Assembly: GCA_000969725.1 (NCBI GenBank)
Contig: JXSR01S018335.1
Length of the DNA stretch: 27,803 nucleotides
Reading direction: 5' to 3' (one strand)
Origin: Ophiothrix spiculata
Lineage: Eukaryota; Echinodermata; Ophiuroidea; Amphilepidida; Ophiotrichidae
The position numbers and the translations under genes are program-made. The notes beneath the pieces are model-generated. The model saw only the letters and a program-made list of their open reading frames with translations. It did not search any database and was not told the DNA's origin. Every line of letters starts with the position of its first letter. Position 1 is the stretch's first letter. Below, piece after piece: positions 18,368-27,803 of the stretch.

Positions 18368-19385
18368 AAAGTCTAGCCATTAAAGTGCAAAAGGTTACCA
18401 GGTGGGGGATACATTGATATAAGAATAAATTACATGGATATTGCTATAATCCAACTACTTTAGAATTAAGCCATGTAAATATTAGTCATATCTATTTTCT
18501 TCTAAATCATAGTGGCAAGCATAACAAAGCTTAAAATAGTAGTGCAAGGTTATATTCATTAGATATTTTCTTTGAAATTAATTACGCCTGTATGTTTGAA
18601 AATAGGCGCCATTATCAAATCTTATCATTAACCAAACTTGTTTTTGGTAAATTCAAAGATTTTCAATATGACTTCTTTGAAATAAAAAAGTCTTGAAACT
18701 TGTTACTGGATGTATGGGAAAATGGCATATGTTTGTACCCTGAAAAATATGAGTTGCCTTGCCTGTGACTCTGCCAATTTGAATATTTTAAATAACTTAT
18801 CCACATACACTTTTGTTGGATTTCCAACAGATGTATACCCAAATTAAATATGAGTCGCCCCCAGGTTAGTAAACAGAGGAAGCATTCAATTGTGGGTTAA
18901 GGTCATGTGCAATATGCAGCATGTATGGACTTGGAGTTTACTTTAAACTTGTACTATGATTGTTGTTTGAAATAATATTATGTTGGTTTGGAATTATACT
19001 GTGTCAGGAAATATACTGCTATGTGTTGGAAAAGGGCGAAATATGTCTGAGAAAACCGTTGTACTGTTGTTTTGTAAGTTATTATTTTTGATTATATACT
19101 GTGTATGCTTTAAGCTTAACTAACCATTGCTGTATACTATGTATTGTAAACTTGTTAATGTTCTAATTATTCTTTAGGTCTATGTATTTTTGAGGTGCTT
19201 TTCACCTTGAGATTAATTTTAAAGGAGATAGATTAGTTGCTTGATTGACATTGCTCTAGGGGAATTCTTAAATTTGAAGCTTGTTTCTAAAACAGGTTAA
19301 TGAATTATAAAGTGGCAAAATTTAACATCCTGTCACTTTGTTCATAAGGATTAGAAGTTCTAAATGACTGATATATGCATTTATA
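18368..19385. other. AT-rich stretch with one weak exon-like signal
   Basis: At 18831-18864 a 34-bp segment lies between TTTCCAACAG and CCCCCAG/GTTAGT, fitting acceptor and donor consensus. It reads MYTQIKYESPP. It is too short for any conclusion. No repeats were identified. Confidence 0.3.
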
Positions 19386-19743
19386 AGACCTAAAAAAAGG
19401 TGTTGACTTGCCCTTTGCGACCGACCCAAAATTTGCCAAATTTAGGGTCACTTTTTTATTTTATTTTTTTGTTGTTGTTGAACTTTTGCCTAACTCAACA
19501 GTGCATTTGGTAAAAATATCATGATATTTTGGTTGAATTTACAATAATATTTGCAGAATGCTATATATTTGCATAGAACAAGCATATCTTGAATACGCAC
19601 AAAACGATGAAAATATTTATATAAACTATTTGTTTAGTTTTTTGGTGTCCATTTCCAAGTAAAAAAAATTAAAAAAAATGATCAGACCGACCGACCATCA
19701 ATTTCACCAGTAAAGGGAAAGACAACAAAACATTTTTTAGGCC
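19386..19743. mobile_element. TA-type MITE
   Basis: The left end AGACCTAAAAAAAGGTGTTG and the complement of the right end, GGCCTAAAAAATGTTTTGTT, form imperfect termini that continue through CTTTCCCTTT and a shared CGACCGACC-type block. TA lies immediately outside at 19384-19385 and 19744-19745. The interior is AT-rich and non-coding, with a GTT trinucleotide run near 19471. The family is not recognised. Confidence 0.65.
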
Positions 19744-19983
19744 TAGTCTGTCTAACACACTTGTTGAATTTGGCATACTCATTTACTGTCATTGGCATGG
19801 AACTTTATTGAGTACTCTCTTCAATATGTAATCAACTGTTTACACCCAAATTAAGTTATTTATTCTTAAAATTAAGTTGAAATGCAGTTCTATTTTTGAT
19901 ATATCAACGAAAGTCAAAGAATGGGTTGAAATAAAAATTAATTTAGATGCAGATAGAAATTTGCAGAACTGTCATTCAACTTA

Positions 19984-20500
19984 AAGGGACTAGCCTAGAT
20001 TTCACTTAGAATTAAAAACTTAAATAAAGCTTAAAAGTGTAGTAATATCCAAAAAAGTACACAAATTTACACAGAAATGGCTCAAATTGAGAGATAACTA
20101 ATTTGCAATAAATCATTCTTTGATGGTGGTATAACTATCTTGTGTTTTCTGAATCCTAAATTTGTACCTCAGATCTGGATTTACCAGATAAAAACTCAAA
20201 CAAAGCTCTTAGAGATAATTTAATACATATTAAAAGAGAAATAATTTCATCAAAAATAATTTGTTAACCCATCACATGTGTAGAAACAAAATATTTTTAA
20301 ATTTTGAAACTAGAAACACTGTTTTCACATTTTTTTTTTTCGCTGGCGAAAAAAAATTAAAGTAGGTAAAGAATTGTCCAATATTCCTGAAAATAATGGA
20401 AAACTACTTGTAGGTTATATTACTATAAACTTGTTCTACCGTTTCATGTAAAAAAATATGTAGGTAAAAAATTAGTGGGAAGAATCTAGGCCAGTTCCTG
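19984..20500. mobile_element. TA-flanked MITE with an AT-rich interior
   Basis: AAGGGACTAGCCTAGATT at the left and the complement of CAGGAACTGGCCTAGATT at the right form 18-bp termini with three mismatches. TA flanks them at 19982-19983 and 20501-20502. The interior (about 480 bp) is non-coding and includes a perfect hairpin at 20333-20356 (T8CGC, loop TG, GCGA8). It fits a Tc1/mariner-type non-autonomous element. Confidence 0.75.
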
Positions 20501-20502
20501 TA

Positions 20503-20991
20503 ATGTAATTAATGTTTCATCCCAGACAGTAACATTGAACAGCCTATATTGTCCAATCAGAAGTCGAGATTGCATTCTGTGGCATCAGTGCATCTTACAG
20601 ATGAAAACAGTTTGTGAGATATTCTAAGAAATTCTTCCTTATTTTTACACCTTTTCAAAACCAGCAAAATTTGATCTCTCATGAAGTTTAGTACATTCAC
20701 AGAACACGGATCAATGTAGTTTGTCCGGTAAAATCAAAGCATTCCTGAATTTGTATTAATAAGGTTTTTTTAACCACAGTGCACGTGGTCGTGTGTTTAT
20801 ATAGAAGTCAATTTAAATTGCAACTAATGGGGAGTCACACAAGTAAAATAATGGTTGCTAATCTAGAACACTCATTTACGCAGAACTGTATTAATGTTTT
20901 CATTGACATGCAGCTGGCCTACGGAGTATACCAACCAATTACAAAACTCATCATTTCTGAAAAGTCATCATTTAATGGCTTATGACTTGTA
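20503..20991. other. No recognised features
   Basis: A 68-codon frame at 20779-20985 has no recognisable motif. No repeats were seen. Confidence 0.4.
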
Positions 20992-21150
20992 TTAAAGCTG
21001 CACTCACAGACGGTATAACTCAGAAATGCCCTGCTGGAGTACCATCAGAAACTCTTTGAACACTGGCATAGCTTATGAAAGCAGCTATCTTGTTGTGTCT
21101 CCATTGTTTTGTTTGTGTGTATGTCTAAAAGAAATTAAAATCTTGAATCT
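20992..21150. mobile_element. Possible remnant of a TTAA MITE end
   Basis: TTAAAGCTGCACTCACAGAC resembles a terminus (TTAAAGCTGCACTCTCACAG) that I recall as common in marine invertebrate genomes. The opposite end is not present before the next TTAA element begins at 21151. This rests on memory of the family and one terminus only. Confidence 0.35.
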
Positions 21151-21154
21151 TTAA

Positions 21155-21506
21155 AGGGGCAATTCGTTATCCACTTTTCACCCTCAAGGTCACCTCTATC
21201 AAAACTGGGGTTTTTTAGCTCATAAGAATCGTCAACGGGTATATGTTACGATCCCCAAACCATTCTTTCATATGTGCTTGCATTTTTGAGAAAAGTGAGA
21301 AAATGTGTCATCTTCTAATTATTGTCTGGACCCCAGTAATTACAACACAGTAGCCTATGGGGATTTTCAAAATGCTGAAAAGTTTGTAAGTTGTAAACTA
21401 ATGGTCGGAATCAAGTGAAATTTTCAGTTTATATTTATGATGTTCTCTTCTTTTGAGCCAGAAAACAGTCGAGATTTTTGTCACATCAAAATCATAAATT
21501 GCACCT
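21155..21506 (-). mobile_element. TTAA MITE, copy 2 (inverted)
   Basis: TTAA lies at 21151-21154 and 21507-21510. The termini are AGGGGCAATTCGTTAT on the left and the complement of AGGTGCAATTTATGAT on the right. The body is the reverse complement of the 17775-18132 element, including CCCTCAAGGTCACCTCTATC and CAAACCATTCTTTCATATG. Copy length (352 bp) is close to copy 1 (358 bp). Divergence between copies is moderate, so both are old insertions of one family. Confidence 0.88.
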
Positions 21507-21564
21507 TTAATAATTAAGTACTTTAGCTGATTTATGCTCTGGTGGAAAAAAGATTATTACTTTA

Positions 21565-22110
21565 AGGGAGGTCGGAGCCTCACAATCCCTAAAAATTGTT
21601 TCATCATAACTTGAAAACTAATAAAGTAAACTACATATATACATTTTACAAGGAATCCATTTATAGCATCAATTTCAAACTTTACGAACTTGCTTTTTAA
21701 AAACTCACCAAAAACGAGTTATTTGCCAAACTTTTTTGAACAAGCCTAGAAAAAGAATTATGTGGCAAAAATCTTTTCCAAAAAGTGCAGGGGAAAAAAT
21801 GAATTGTTGGCCTATTCGGGCCAAAACTTTCAAAACTAGGGTATTAAATAAAAAATTGAAAAATATTCACTAGAACCATCGATATAGATGACTTGTACCT
21901 ATTTTTGAACATTTATGCCAAATTATATTTTTTATTGGCTTGTTCAAAAAATTTAGGCAAATAATTCGTTTTTGGTGAGGTATGTGTTCTTAATTTAAGA
22001 ATCTGATGCTACAAATAGATAAAAATCTATACTTTTATATAGTTTACGTCATTGGTTTTCAAGTTATGATCAAAATAAATTTTCAGAAATCGTGAGGCCC
22101 CGACCTCCCT
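21565..22110. mobile_element. Large foldback MITE
   Basis: Termini AGGGAGGTCGGAGCCTCAC and the complement of the right end (AGGGAGGTCGGGGCCTCAC) match except at one base. TA flanks the element at 21563-21564 and 22111-22112. Inverted similarity continues through most of the arms (ATAACTTGAAAACYAATAA, AGTAAACTA, CTCACCAAAAACGA, and GTTATTTGCC with TTTTTTGAACAAGCC), leaving a short central spacer near 21830. It can form a hairpin of over 200 bp per arm and is non-coding. Confidence 0.8.
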
Positions 22111-22365
22111 TATATAAGATTAAATTTCCGTTTAGTTTCCTTAAGTAAGACTGCACCTCTCACATGTCCTCATTTTGATCGGTTTGTCAAATTTGTTCCA
22201 GCATTCTTCAATATTTTGAAACTGTCAGGCTTAATAGGAAGCCATCAGAGTCCCCATGAAGGAGACATGGCCATCCAGTCGCATCAGTATTGATAACTAC
22301 TTAAAAATGTATACTTAACCATTATTTTTAAGGCTGGGGTAGACCTTCAACTAGCATAAATGGTT

Positions 22366-22937
22366 TTTGCACTCTAACTCTCAAACTAAATTGCATAGAC
22401 AGTATAAAAGTATACATTTTTAGAAGTGGATTTTTACCCTGAACATATTGGTGATATCGATTTTTGCCCTAAAATGTCCGGAAAGCCTTACTAAATTTAG
22501 CATTTGTTAAATGTTGAACTTTTTTGCATTTTGGAATCTAAAAACAAATGTCTAGGAAAGGTTTCTCAAATTTTTGATTTTAATCTTGCTTTTTGAAAAA
22601 TTTCCATTTTGGTGGCAGCGGTGGGATTTGTTTACATTTTTGACCTATTTTTGGCAATTTTTCAAAAAGTAAGAAAAAAAAAAAAATTTGAGAAAAGCTT
22701 TCCTAGCTATTTCTTTCTAGATTACAAAAAGCAAAAAAGTTCAACATTTCACAAATGCAAATTTAAGTTAGGCTTTCCAGAAATTTTGGGGCAAAAAATA
22801 TCATTTTTGTCATTTTTTGCCAAAATTGTCATTTTTGGTCACAAACTGATATCATCATCATATCATGTTCTGGGTAAAAATCCGCTTCTAAAAATGTATA
22901 CTTTTATATAGTTTATACAATTAGTTTGAGAGTGCAA
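22366..22937. mobile_element. Large foldback element with a tRNA-Leu-matching loop
   Basis: Arms of about 240-280 bp run from 22366 to about 22603 and from about 22655 to 22937. They share GCACTCT...CTCAAACTAA, AAAAGTATACATTTTTAGAA, GGATTTTTACCC, GGAAAGCCTTA-type and TTGAACTTTTTTGC sequences in inverted orientation. No clear target duplication is visible, so the true ends may lie slightly outside. The unpaired centre contains TGGTGGCAGCGGTGGGATT (22610-22628). Open frames in the right arm are by-products of low complexity. Confidence 0.75.
22610..22628 (+). other. 19-nt match to the complement of the tRNA-Leu 3' end plus CCA
   Basis: Animal tRNA-Leu (AAG/UAG) ends AATCCCACCGCTGCCA and receives CCA. 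The 19 bases here are its perfect complement. The same sequence, for 15 bases, is the primer-binding site of the TRIM at 15.8-16.7 kb. The upstream bases CCATTT mirror the CA-ATT that precedes the TRIM site. It may be a captured primer-binding site from a related LTR element or a tRNA-derived scrap. Confidence 0.6.
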
Positions 22938-24675
22938 ATTTCCTGGCAAGGGACATGTGAAATTGTCCATTTTCCACCATGACAATATCAAAAAAGCTTA
23001 AGTAGTAATGTAAGATTTTTTTTAGTCAGAAACTTATTTTTATTCAAGTTTCCATTGTCAATCAGATTTAATTAAATATTGGAATTGTTTCTTTGTTTTT
23101 ATTATTTTATGCAATCAATACTGCAGAATCTATATATAGCACACAGGTATGTGCTTGAGTTTTCTTTGATATCCATCAACCCTTCATTTAATTGTTAGAA
23201 ACTAAATGGAGCAGTAGATTTTGTAAAACTTTTAAAATAATGTATAGATTGGCCTATTTAACTTGAGATGCTATAAGACCTACAAACCTACATTTATTAT
23301 GAACTCTATTTATTCCTTATTGATTCATTTATGTCTCCGATGTCTCCATTAGTTGTCTGATTATATTTTGAATGTATTCATAGGTTAGGTTTTATTTACT
23401 ACACGGGCTTTTTATGGATATGCAGTTTCTAACAGCATTTACTTTTTATTTTATTTTTTTCTGTGCATTCTACCAAAGAAAGCTGAAAACTTTGTTGTTT
23501 GATCGTCAAAATATGGGAGCTACTCCTCATATTACATAATTCATGTCTGCCTCCTCCTCCTTCTCCTCCTCCTCAATTCCCTGATGAATAGAGTGATTGA
23601 AAGTCAAGTCTCATATCATTTTTCACAGCCACCTGCAGCAGACATAGTAAATAACAATTAACTAGGATGAAACTATCCCATCAAATTAGGTCAATAAATG
23701 AAGAAACCCCTGGAGAACGGCTTCAAAGTTCAGACAATCTTATGAAGAAAATATGACTTTGTAAATTACAAATTTTGGGTAGGATAAGGTTGGATGGAGT
23801 TAAGTTAATTATCGTCTGAGTTTTTGAGGCATGTAAATAGATTTGACTTGCATGAAGCAAGTGGAATGTAGCCCTGTGTTCTTAAATTTCACCAATACAC
23901 TGAATGTTTCAAGAAACTTATCACAAAGTTTTGAAAGGAATATATTAACAGACACTACTAGCTGAGAACAGAAAAGGGTTTTTCTGAAAATTTAAACCAA
24001 AAAACATGAGTGCTTATGAATAATTTTAAATTATATTTTCAAGTTTGTTTTGCCTTAGATAATATAAATTTTCATATATCACCATTGTTTCAACTGGCAA
24101 ATATTAAGCACACTCAATATTGGTATCATTGAGACTAACTTGTATTGGTGGTTTCAAACGCTGAAGTCAATTTGTCCATGGAGGGCATGCAACCTGATTT
24201 TGAAATTCATAGTTACCAAACTGTACAAGAGCATATATTTCCAGAATCGCTAGGATACATCAATAGTTTAGGGAAATAATGCATTTATTTGCCATATGTA
24301 GTTGTAACCAAAATGACAGGGTAATAAATACTACCTGTCAAAAACATCAAATAAAAGAAAACTATTCTCTATGTGGATACCTACTTTAGGTGTACCTAAT
24401 TTGTACATATCATGATAGACTTAATCATAGACTCTCTGAAATGTAGGTCGCTATGGATTCCTCGCTGTGATAATTGTCTACATTTTGTGTGTATACAAGG
24501 CATTAAGCAGCACAGTTTGGTGAGATTTATGGTCATTGGTCATGAATCTCACAAGGGAGCGTAATAGCTGTTACTGCTTGAGTTGTAAGAGTACATTTGG
24601 AATTTAACACAAGTCTACAGATAAACCTCAGCTGCAGAATGGATATGATAAGGTGTTTTAGTTACATGATATTGA
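22938..24675. other. AT-rich stretch without a gene
   Basis: The only repeats noted are a CTCCTC-rich microsatellite (23551-23574) and an 8-bp stem, GTGAGATT/AATCTCAC, near 24520-24551. No open frame of interest was found. Confidence 0.4.
23551..23574. repeat. (CTC)n-type microsatellite
   Basis: CTCCTCCTCCTTCTCCTCCT followed by CCTC is a trinucleotide run with one interruption. It is strongly strand-asymmetric (pyrimidine on plus). Confidence 0.9.
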
Positions 24676-24677
24676 TA

Positions 24678-25080
24678 TGAGGAGTGCTCTGGCAAAATGA
24701 GAGGAAAGTCAGACATTTCAAAATTGAGCGTATGGCATATTTTAATTCTCTATAATGTTAGCTTTGGAATGATATATAATATGTCACACTTTCTTTCTTC
24801 ATTCTTCATTTAGAGATCAAAATAAGCAGTCCACTGAATATTGGAATAAAAATGAGCTGCAAATTGATTTCAAAGATACTGATTACTACAGTGTATAATA
24901 GCAACATGCAATTAATTAACCGTGAATAATTGCAACCTTGACCTTCAAAACTTAAGGTATAGGTAAACACTCATGCATGAATTCTAGTTTGACTTTTTCA
25001 TCTTATATTTTTACATTAGATGCCATTTATTCAAAATGTACATTTGCGACTTTCCTCCAAGTTAGCCAGAACAGCCCACA
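24678..25080 (+). mobile_element. TA-flanked MITE (second copy fragment at 2.64 kb)
   Basis: The left terminus TGAGGAGTGCTCTGGCAAAA and the complement of the right terminus (TGTGGGCTGTTCTGGCTAAC) continue through GAGGAAAGTC, giving about 34 bp of imperfect inverted repeat. TA flanks it at 24676-24677 and 25081-25082. The interior is AT-rich and non-coding. The 65-bp match at 2641-2706 is the same terminus, so the family occurs at least twice in the window. Confidence 0.8.
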
Positions 25081-25082
25081 TA

Positions 25083-25977
25083 TTATAATTCTTCTATACC
25101 AATGCTAAAATAGACTTACATGAAATCACCATTCTGTCCAGTCTTGATCAATTATTTATTGTCTTCCTCTGCTTGACCTTGAATTTCCTATGAATACCTC
25201 GGCTTGGTAGCACTTTTTTCACATGTATTACCACTTACATGCTCTAGGGCTAAGCTTGGTCATTATTCACAATTAAACTACCATCATGCCCCAGGGCTAG
25301 GCTAGGTATCAGCTTATATGAGTGCACTAAAGCTGAAGTACTTTATTGGCAGAGAGCATACTTGTGCTTATCTCATGCTTTAGTTATGTTAATTTTGAAT
25401 TTGAAAACCATATACTCTTTATGGTATCAAAAACATAACTGACAAAATAATCGCTTGATTCAAGAAAAACCACTGCAGACATATTCTTTTAAATCAAGTT
25501 ATGTGAACTTGAAAATCTTATCATATAAAATGAAATTTAAATCATTTTGTATCATTAACCAACCGATCATTTTCCTTTCGGTCACCGACCAACAGTTGTG
25601 TTTAATAAGAGATTTGAAAGATAAACCCGTTCTTAGAAACACAATATTGTAGTGCAGTTTGTCCTTTCAATATATACAGATATTAATTCTAATTCACATA
25701 TAGATATTCTGTGGTACAAAGTAAAACCGCAGTACAGACAATCATGAAACAAATAGATGCTTCCATCAAACATTCAATTTCACTTCAATTCACTCCCATG
25801 CTAGATGGTTGTATGTACATATCTTTGATAGAGTAGATACTGCCTTTGGTTATGATACAGCATTGCCCATTTCTGCATAAATATTTCAACGTAAAAGAAA
25901 GTAGCCTGCACACAATTTTATATGTACTTAGAGCATTCTTACCGTGTGAGGCATTAATCCTGACCTAGAGGATGTAG
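25083..25977. other. No recognised features
   Basis: Two short related phrases, GCTCTAGGGCTAAGCTTGGT and GCCCCAGGGCTAGGCTAGGT, near 25240-25308 suggest a small diverged duplication about 50-60 bp apart. A 65-codon frame (25455-25652) has no recognisable motif. Confidence 0.4.
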
Positions 25978-26227
25978 ATTCAAGGCAGGGGCGTTGGAAC
26001 CATGTGGCCTTTTGCCGCATCACTTTTAAGCCCCCCCCCCAAAAAAAAAAAAAAAAAATTGATGTGTTTTATTATAGTCCTAGCAATAATTACCACAAAA
26101 TAATACTTCTGGAACTTAGTTGTTTCATTATTCATGTTATTTTTGGTAACTAAAGGGCCATAGGCCGCAACAATTTTATCAGGGGCCGCACCGCTTTTAT
26201 TTTCCTTCTGACACCCCTGATTCAAGG
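25978..26227. mobile_element. hAT-type MITE with an 8-bp target duplication
   Basis: The element body spans 25986-26219 (234 bp). A perfect 8-bp duplication, ATTCAAGG, flanks it at 25978-25985 and 26220-26227; 8 bp is diagnostic of the hAT superfamily. Termini CAGGGGCGTTGGAAC and the complement CAGGGGTGTCAGAAG agree at 12 of 15 positions. Subterminal GGCC and GCCGCA-type motifs repeat on both sides. The interior includes C10A18 (26031-26058). A 110-codon minus frame across it (25980-26312) is an artefact of the repeat. Confidence 0.9.
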
Positions 26228-27803
26228 TGACTAGAGATAATTGTAAGCTTGCATGTCTAAAACATATCCTGAAAACATCCTTAATACCATGATCTATTAC
26301 ATGTCGTATCATCTTTGTGAGCTAATCATTAACCAACATTTTGTAAGAAAACTCATCGTTTCTTCTAGACTGTTTTTATTAAAGATTAATAACCCATCTC
26401 TATTAAAGCTTAGAGAACTAACTGGCTTACAGCTGGTGCCTGTTGAGAGAGGAGATATAAGCTTATAATCTCCCGTGTACGTTAGAAAAGTTCACGGATA
26501 TGTAAAACCGTATCTTAGCCAAATACTGTGGTGCAGTTTCAATGTTAGTGACTTGGCTGTATTTCACATAATCTTTTGTTAACTGTAATGCAAAGATTAT
26601 CATTTATATCTTATGAAGATGACAAGATAATAGTATTAATGTCATGAGCAAATGTTACTGTATTATTGATAATGTTGAAACAAGAAATTTCTTATAGAAT
26701 TAATTTAAATTTGGTTTGAAACAAACTTATCAAGAGTCAAAATCAAAGATTGAAAATAACAGCATATCAATACATGAAATTGAAGTTAACAATAAATCGT
26801 TTGCTTCCATGCAGCCACGGATTTTAAATGAAAGTCATACATTATGGATTTTGTTAATCTTTTAAAGTTGACTTTGAATTTCAGATCAGTTTCATAGTGT
26901 TTTCACTGATTTTGGCCCCTGGATGATAGTTGACAAAAAATAAATGTTGTCTTCTGCATTTGCTTATGATTTGCATCAATAATGCATTGATGGTTGGAAT
27001 TTTTTCAAACAATTAGTCAGTTCAAATGTTCTGTCTGTGCATAACAATGCATTTTGTAATCTGTAGTAAAATATTTTGTTAACCCATTACTTATTCTACT
27101 CACTGGAGTCAATAAATATAGATAATCCCCACATGAGAAATTGCAATCCGTAACAATCCTTTTGTGTTTACACGATAAAAAGCACAACTAAAAACCTCTA
27201 GACGCTTTTGCTTTAGTCAAAGACAATAGCCTATCCTATACTTTGATTGACCGGCCTCTTTTGTGCGGTTAGATTAATTCGATACTTCTTTTGTCATTTA
27301 CAATTTGTAAACTATTTGTAAGGGATTTGTAAACTAAATCCTTTGTTCGTTAATGAGATAACGACAAACTTGAACAACCTAAATATATAATTATCAAGAA
27401 CAAAGATGGGAAGAAGTCATATAAATTGATTATCAAATGTATAATCAATTTTATATATTTTTATGTGATTTGTGCAAAGACATATTTTTTTTCATGTTGT
27501 TTGGTTATCAAAATTTGTCATGCAGTCCTAATTGCACCTGACTGTTACATTATGGACTGCCTTTCCTTATCACACATGTGCGTGACCACGCATACCAAAC
27601 CTGCTTGCTCCAGGATGCAAGGTGGACGCTTATATCATCAGAAACCAAGACCTGTCAGCTTCTATTCTGCCCAATATTGTACATAAATATTTGGATGTCA
27701 TTTTCTATTATGTCAGAGTTGGCTGAGGCAGTTGAGCTTGTTGTTTCTTGTTATTTAGAAATATGATTGGAACATGTTATGTAATATATTATAAGATTAT
27801 CTG
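26228..27803. other. AT-rich stretch without recognised features
   Basis: Frames of 62-86 codons near 26253-26468 and 27426-27766 overlap in different frames and carry no recognisable domain. No terminal inverted repeats or tandem arrays were found. Confidence 0.4.

Noticed and set aside
22609-22911. 100-codon frame in the right arm of a foldback
   Set aside because: Lys/Phe-rich low-complexity translation of an inverted-repeat arm.
25980-26312. 110-codon minus-strand frame
   Set aside because: It spans the hAT MITE and its poly-A/poly-C run. The frame is produced by the repeat.

Overview
This window looks like AT-rich animal nuclear DNA, most likely from a marine invertebrate. It contains no complete protein-coding gene. 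Open frames are short, overlap on both strands, and mostly lie inside inverted-repeat elements. What points to an animal genome is the 3' end of a CR1/L2-like LINE, tRNA-derived SINE-like sequence, many short non-autonomous DNA transposons (MITEs), and splice-site-like signals. The taxon is inference: the repeat style resembles echinoderm, hemichordate or mollusc genomes, and nothing here identifies a species. The window is probably intergenic or inside a large intron.

Layout, left to right. A short hairpin opens the window. A nested foldback element sits at 1.31-1.79 kb, a terminal fragment of a MITE at 2.64 kb, and a TA-flanked MITE at 3.85-4.08 kb. Three tandem duplications follow (units of 37, 315 and 150 bp) between 4.2 and 5.86 kb. 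Interlocked inverted repeats occupy 6.08-6.96 kb and abut a TTAA-flanked MITE at 6.97-7.29 kb. Two more TA-flanked MITEs lie at 7.42 and 8.48 kb. The 8.7-11.3 kb stretch is largely featureless. Then come a tRNA-derived SINE on the minus strand (11.28-11.40 kb), an AT microsatellite, and a GC-rich island at 12.06-12.27 kb. Exon-like segments on the plus strand appear at 13.08 and 13.81 kb, and a LINE 3' end on the minus strand at 14.43-14.79 kb.

The most unusual object is at 15.80-16.69 kb. It is an array of three ~200-210-bp direct repeats separated by two ~135-145-bp spacers, flanked by the same CTATT target sequence. On the minus strand each repeat has TG...CA ends, each spacer starts with a primer-binding site matching the 3' end of tRNA-Leu, and each spacer ends in a purine tract. 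This is the anatomy of a terminal-repeat retrotransposon in miniature (TRIM). Each LTR also carries a tRNA-like segment with well-formed T and anticodon arms. The arrangement recalls the plant Cassandra elements, whose LTRs carry 5S rRNA.

To the right lie two oppositely oriented copies of one TTAA MITE (17.77 and 21.16 kb), TA-flanked MITEs at 19.39 and 19.98 kb, and two neighbouring large foldbacks at 21.57 and 22.37 kb. The loop of the second foldback contains a 19-nt perfect match to the same tRNA-Leu 3' end used by the TRIM. A further TA-flanked MITE (24.68 kb, same family as the 2.64-kb fragment) and a hAT-type MITE with a perfect 8-bp target duplication (25.99 kb) follow. The final 1.5 kb holds nothing recognisable. 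No genes work together here; the window is best read as a dense archive of non-autonomous transposons.
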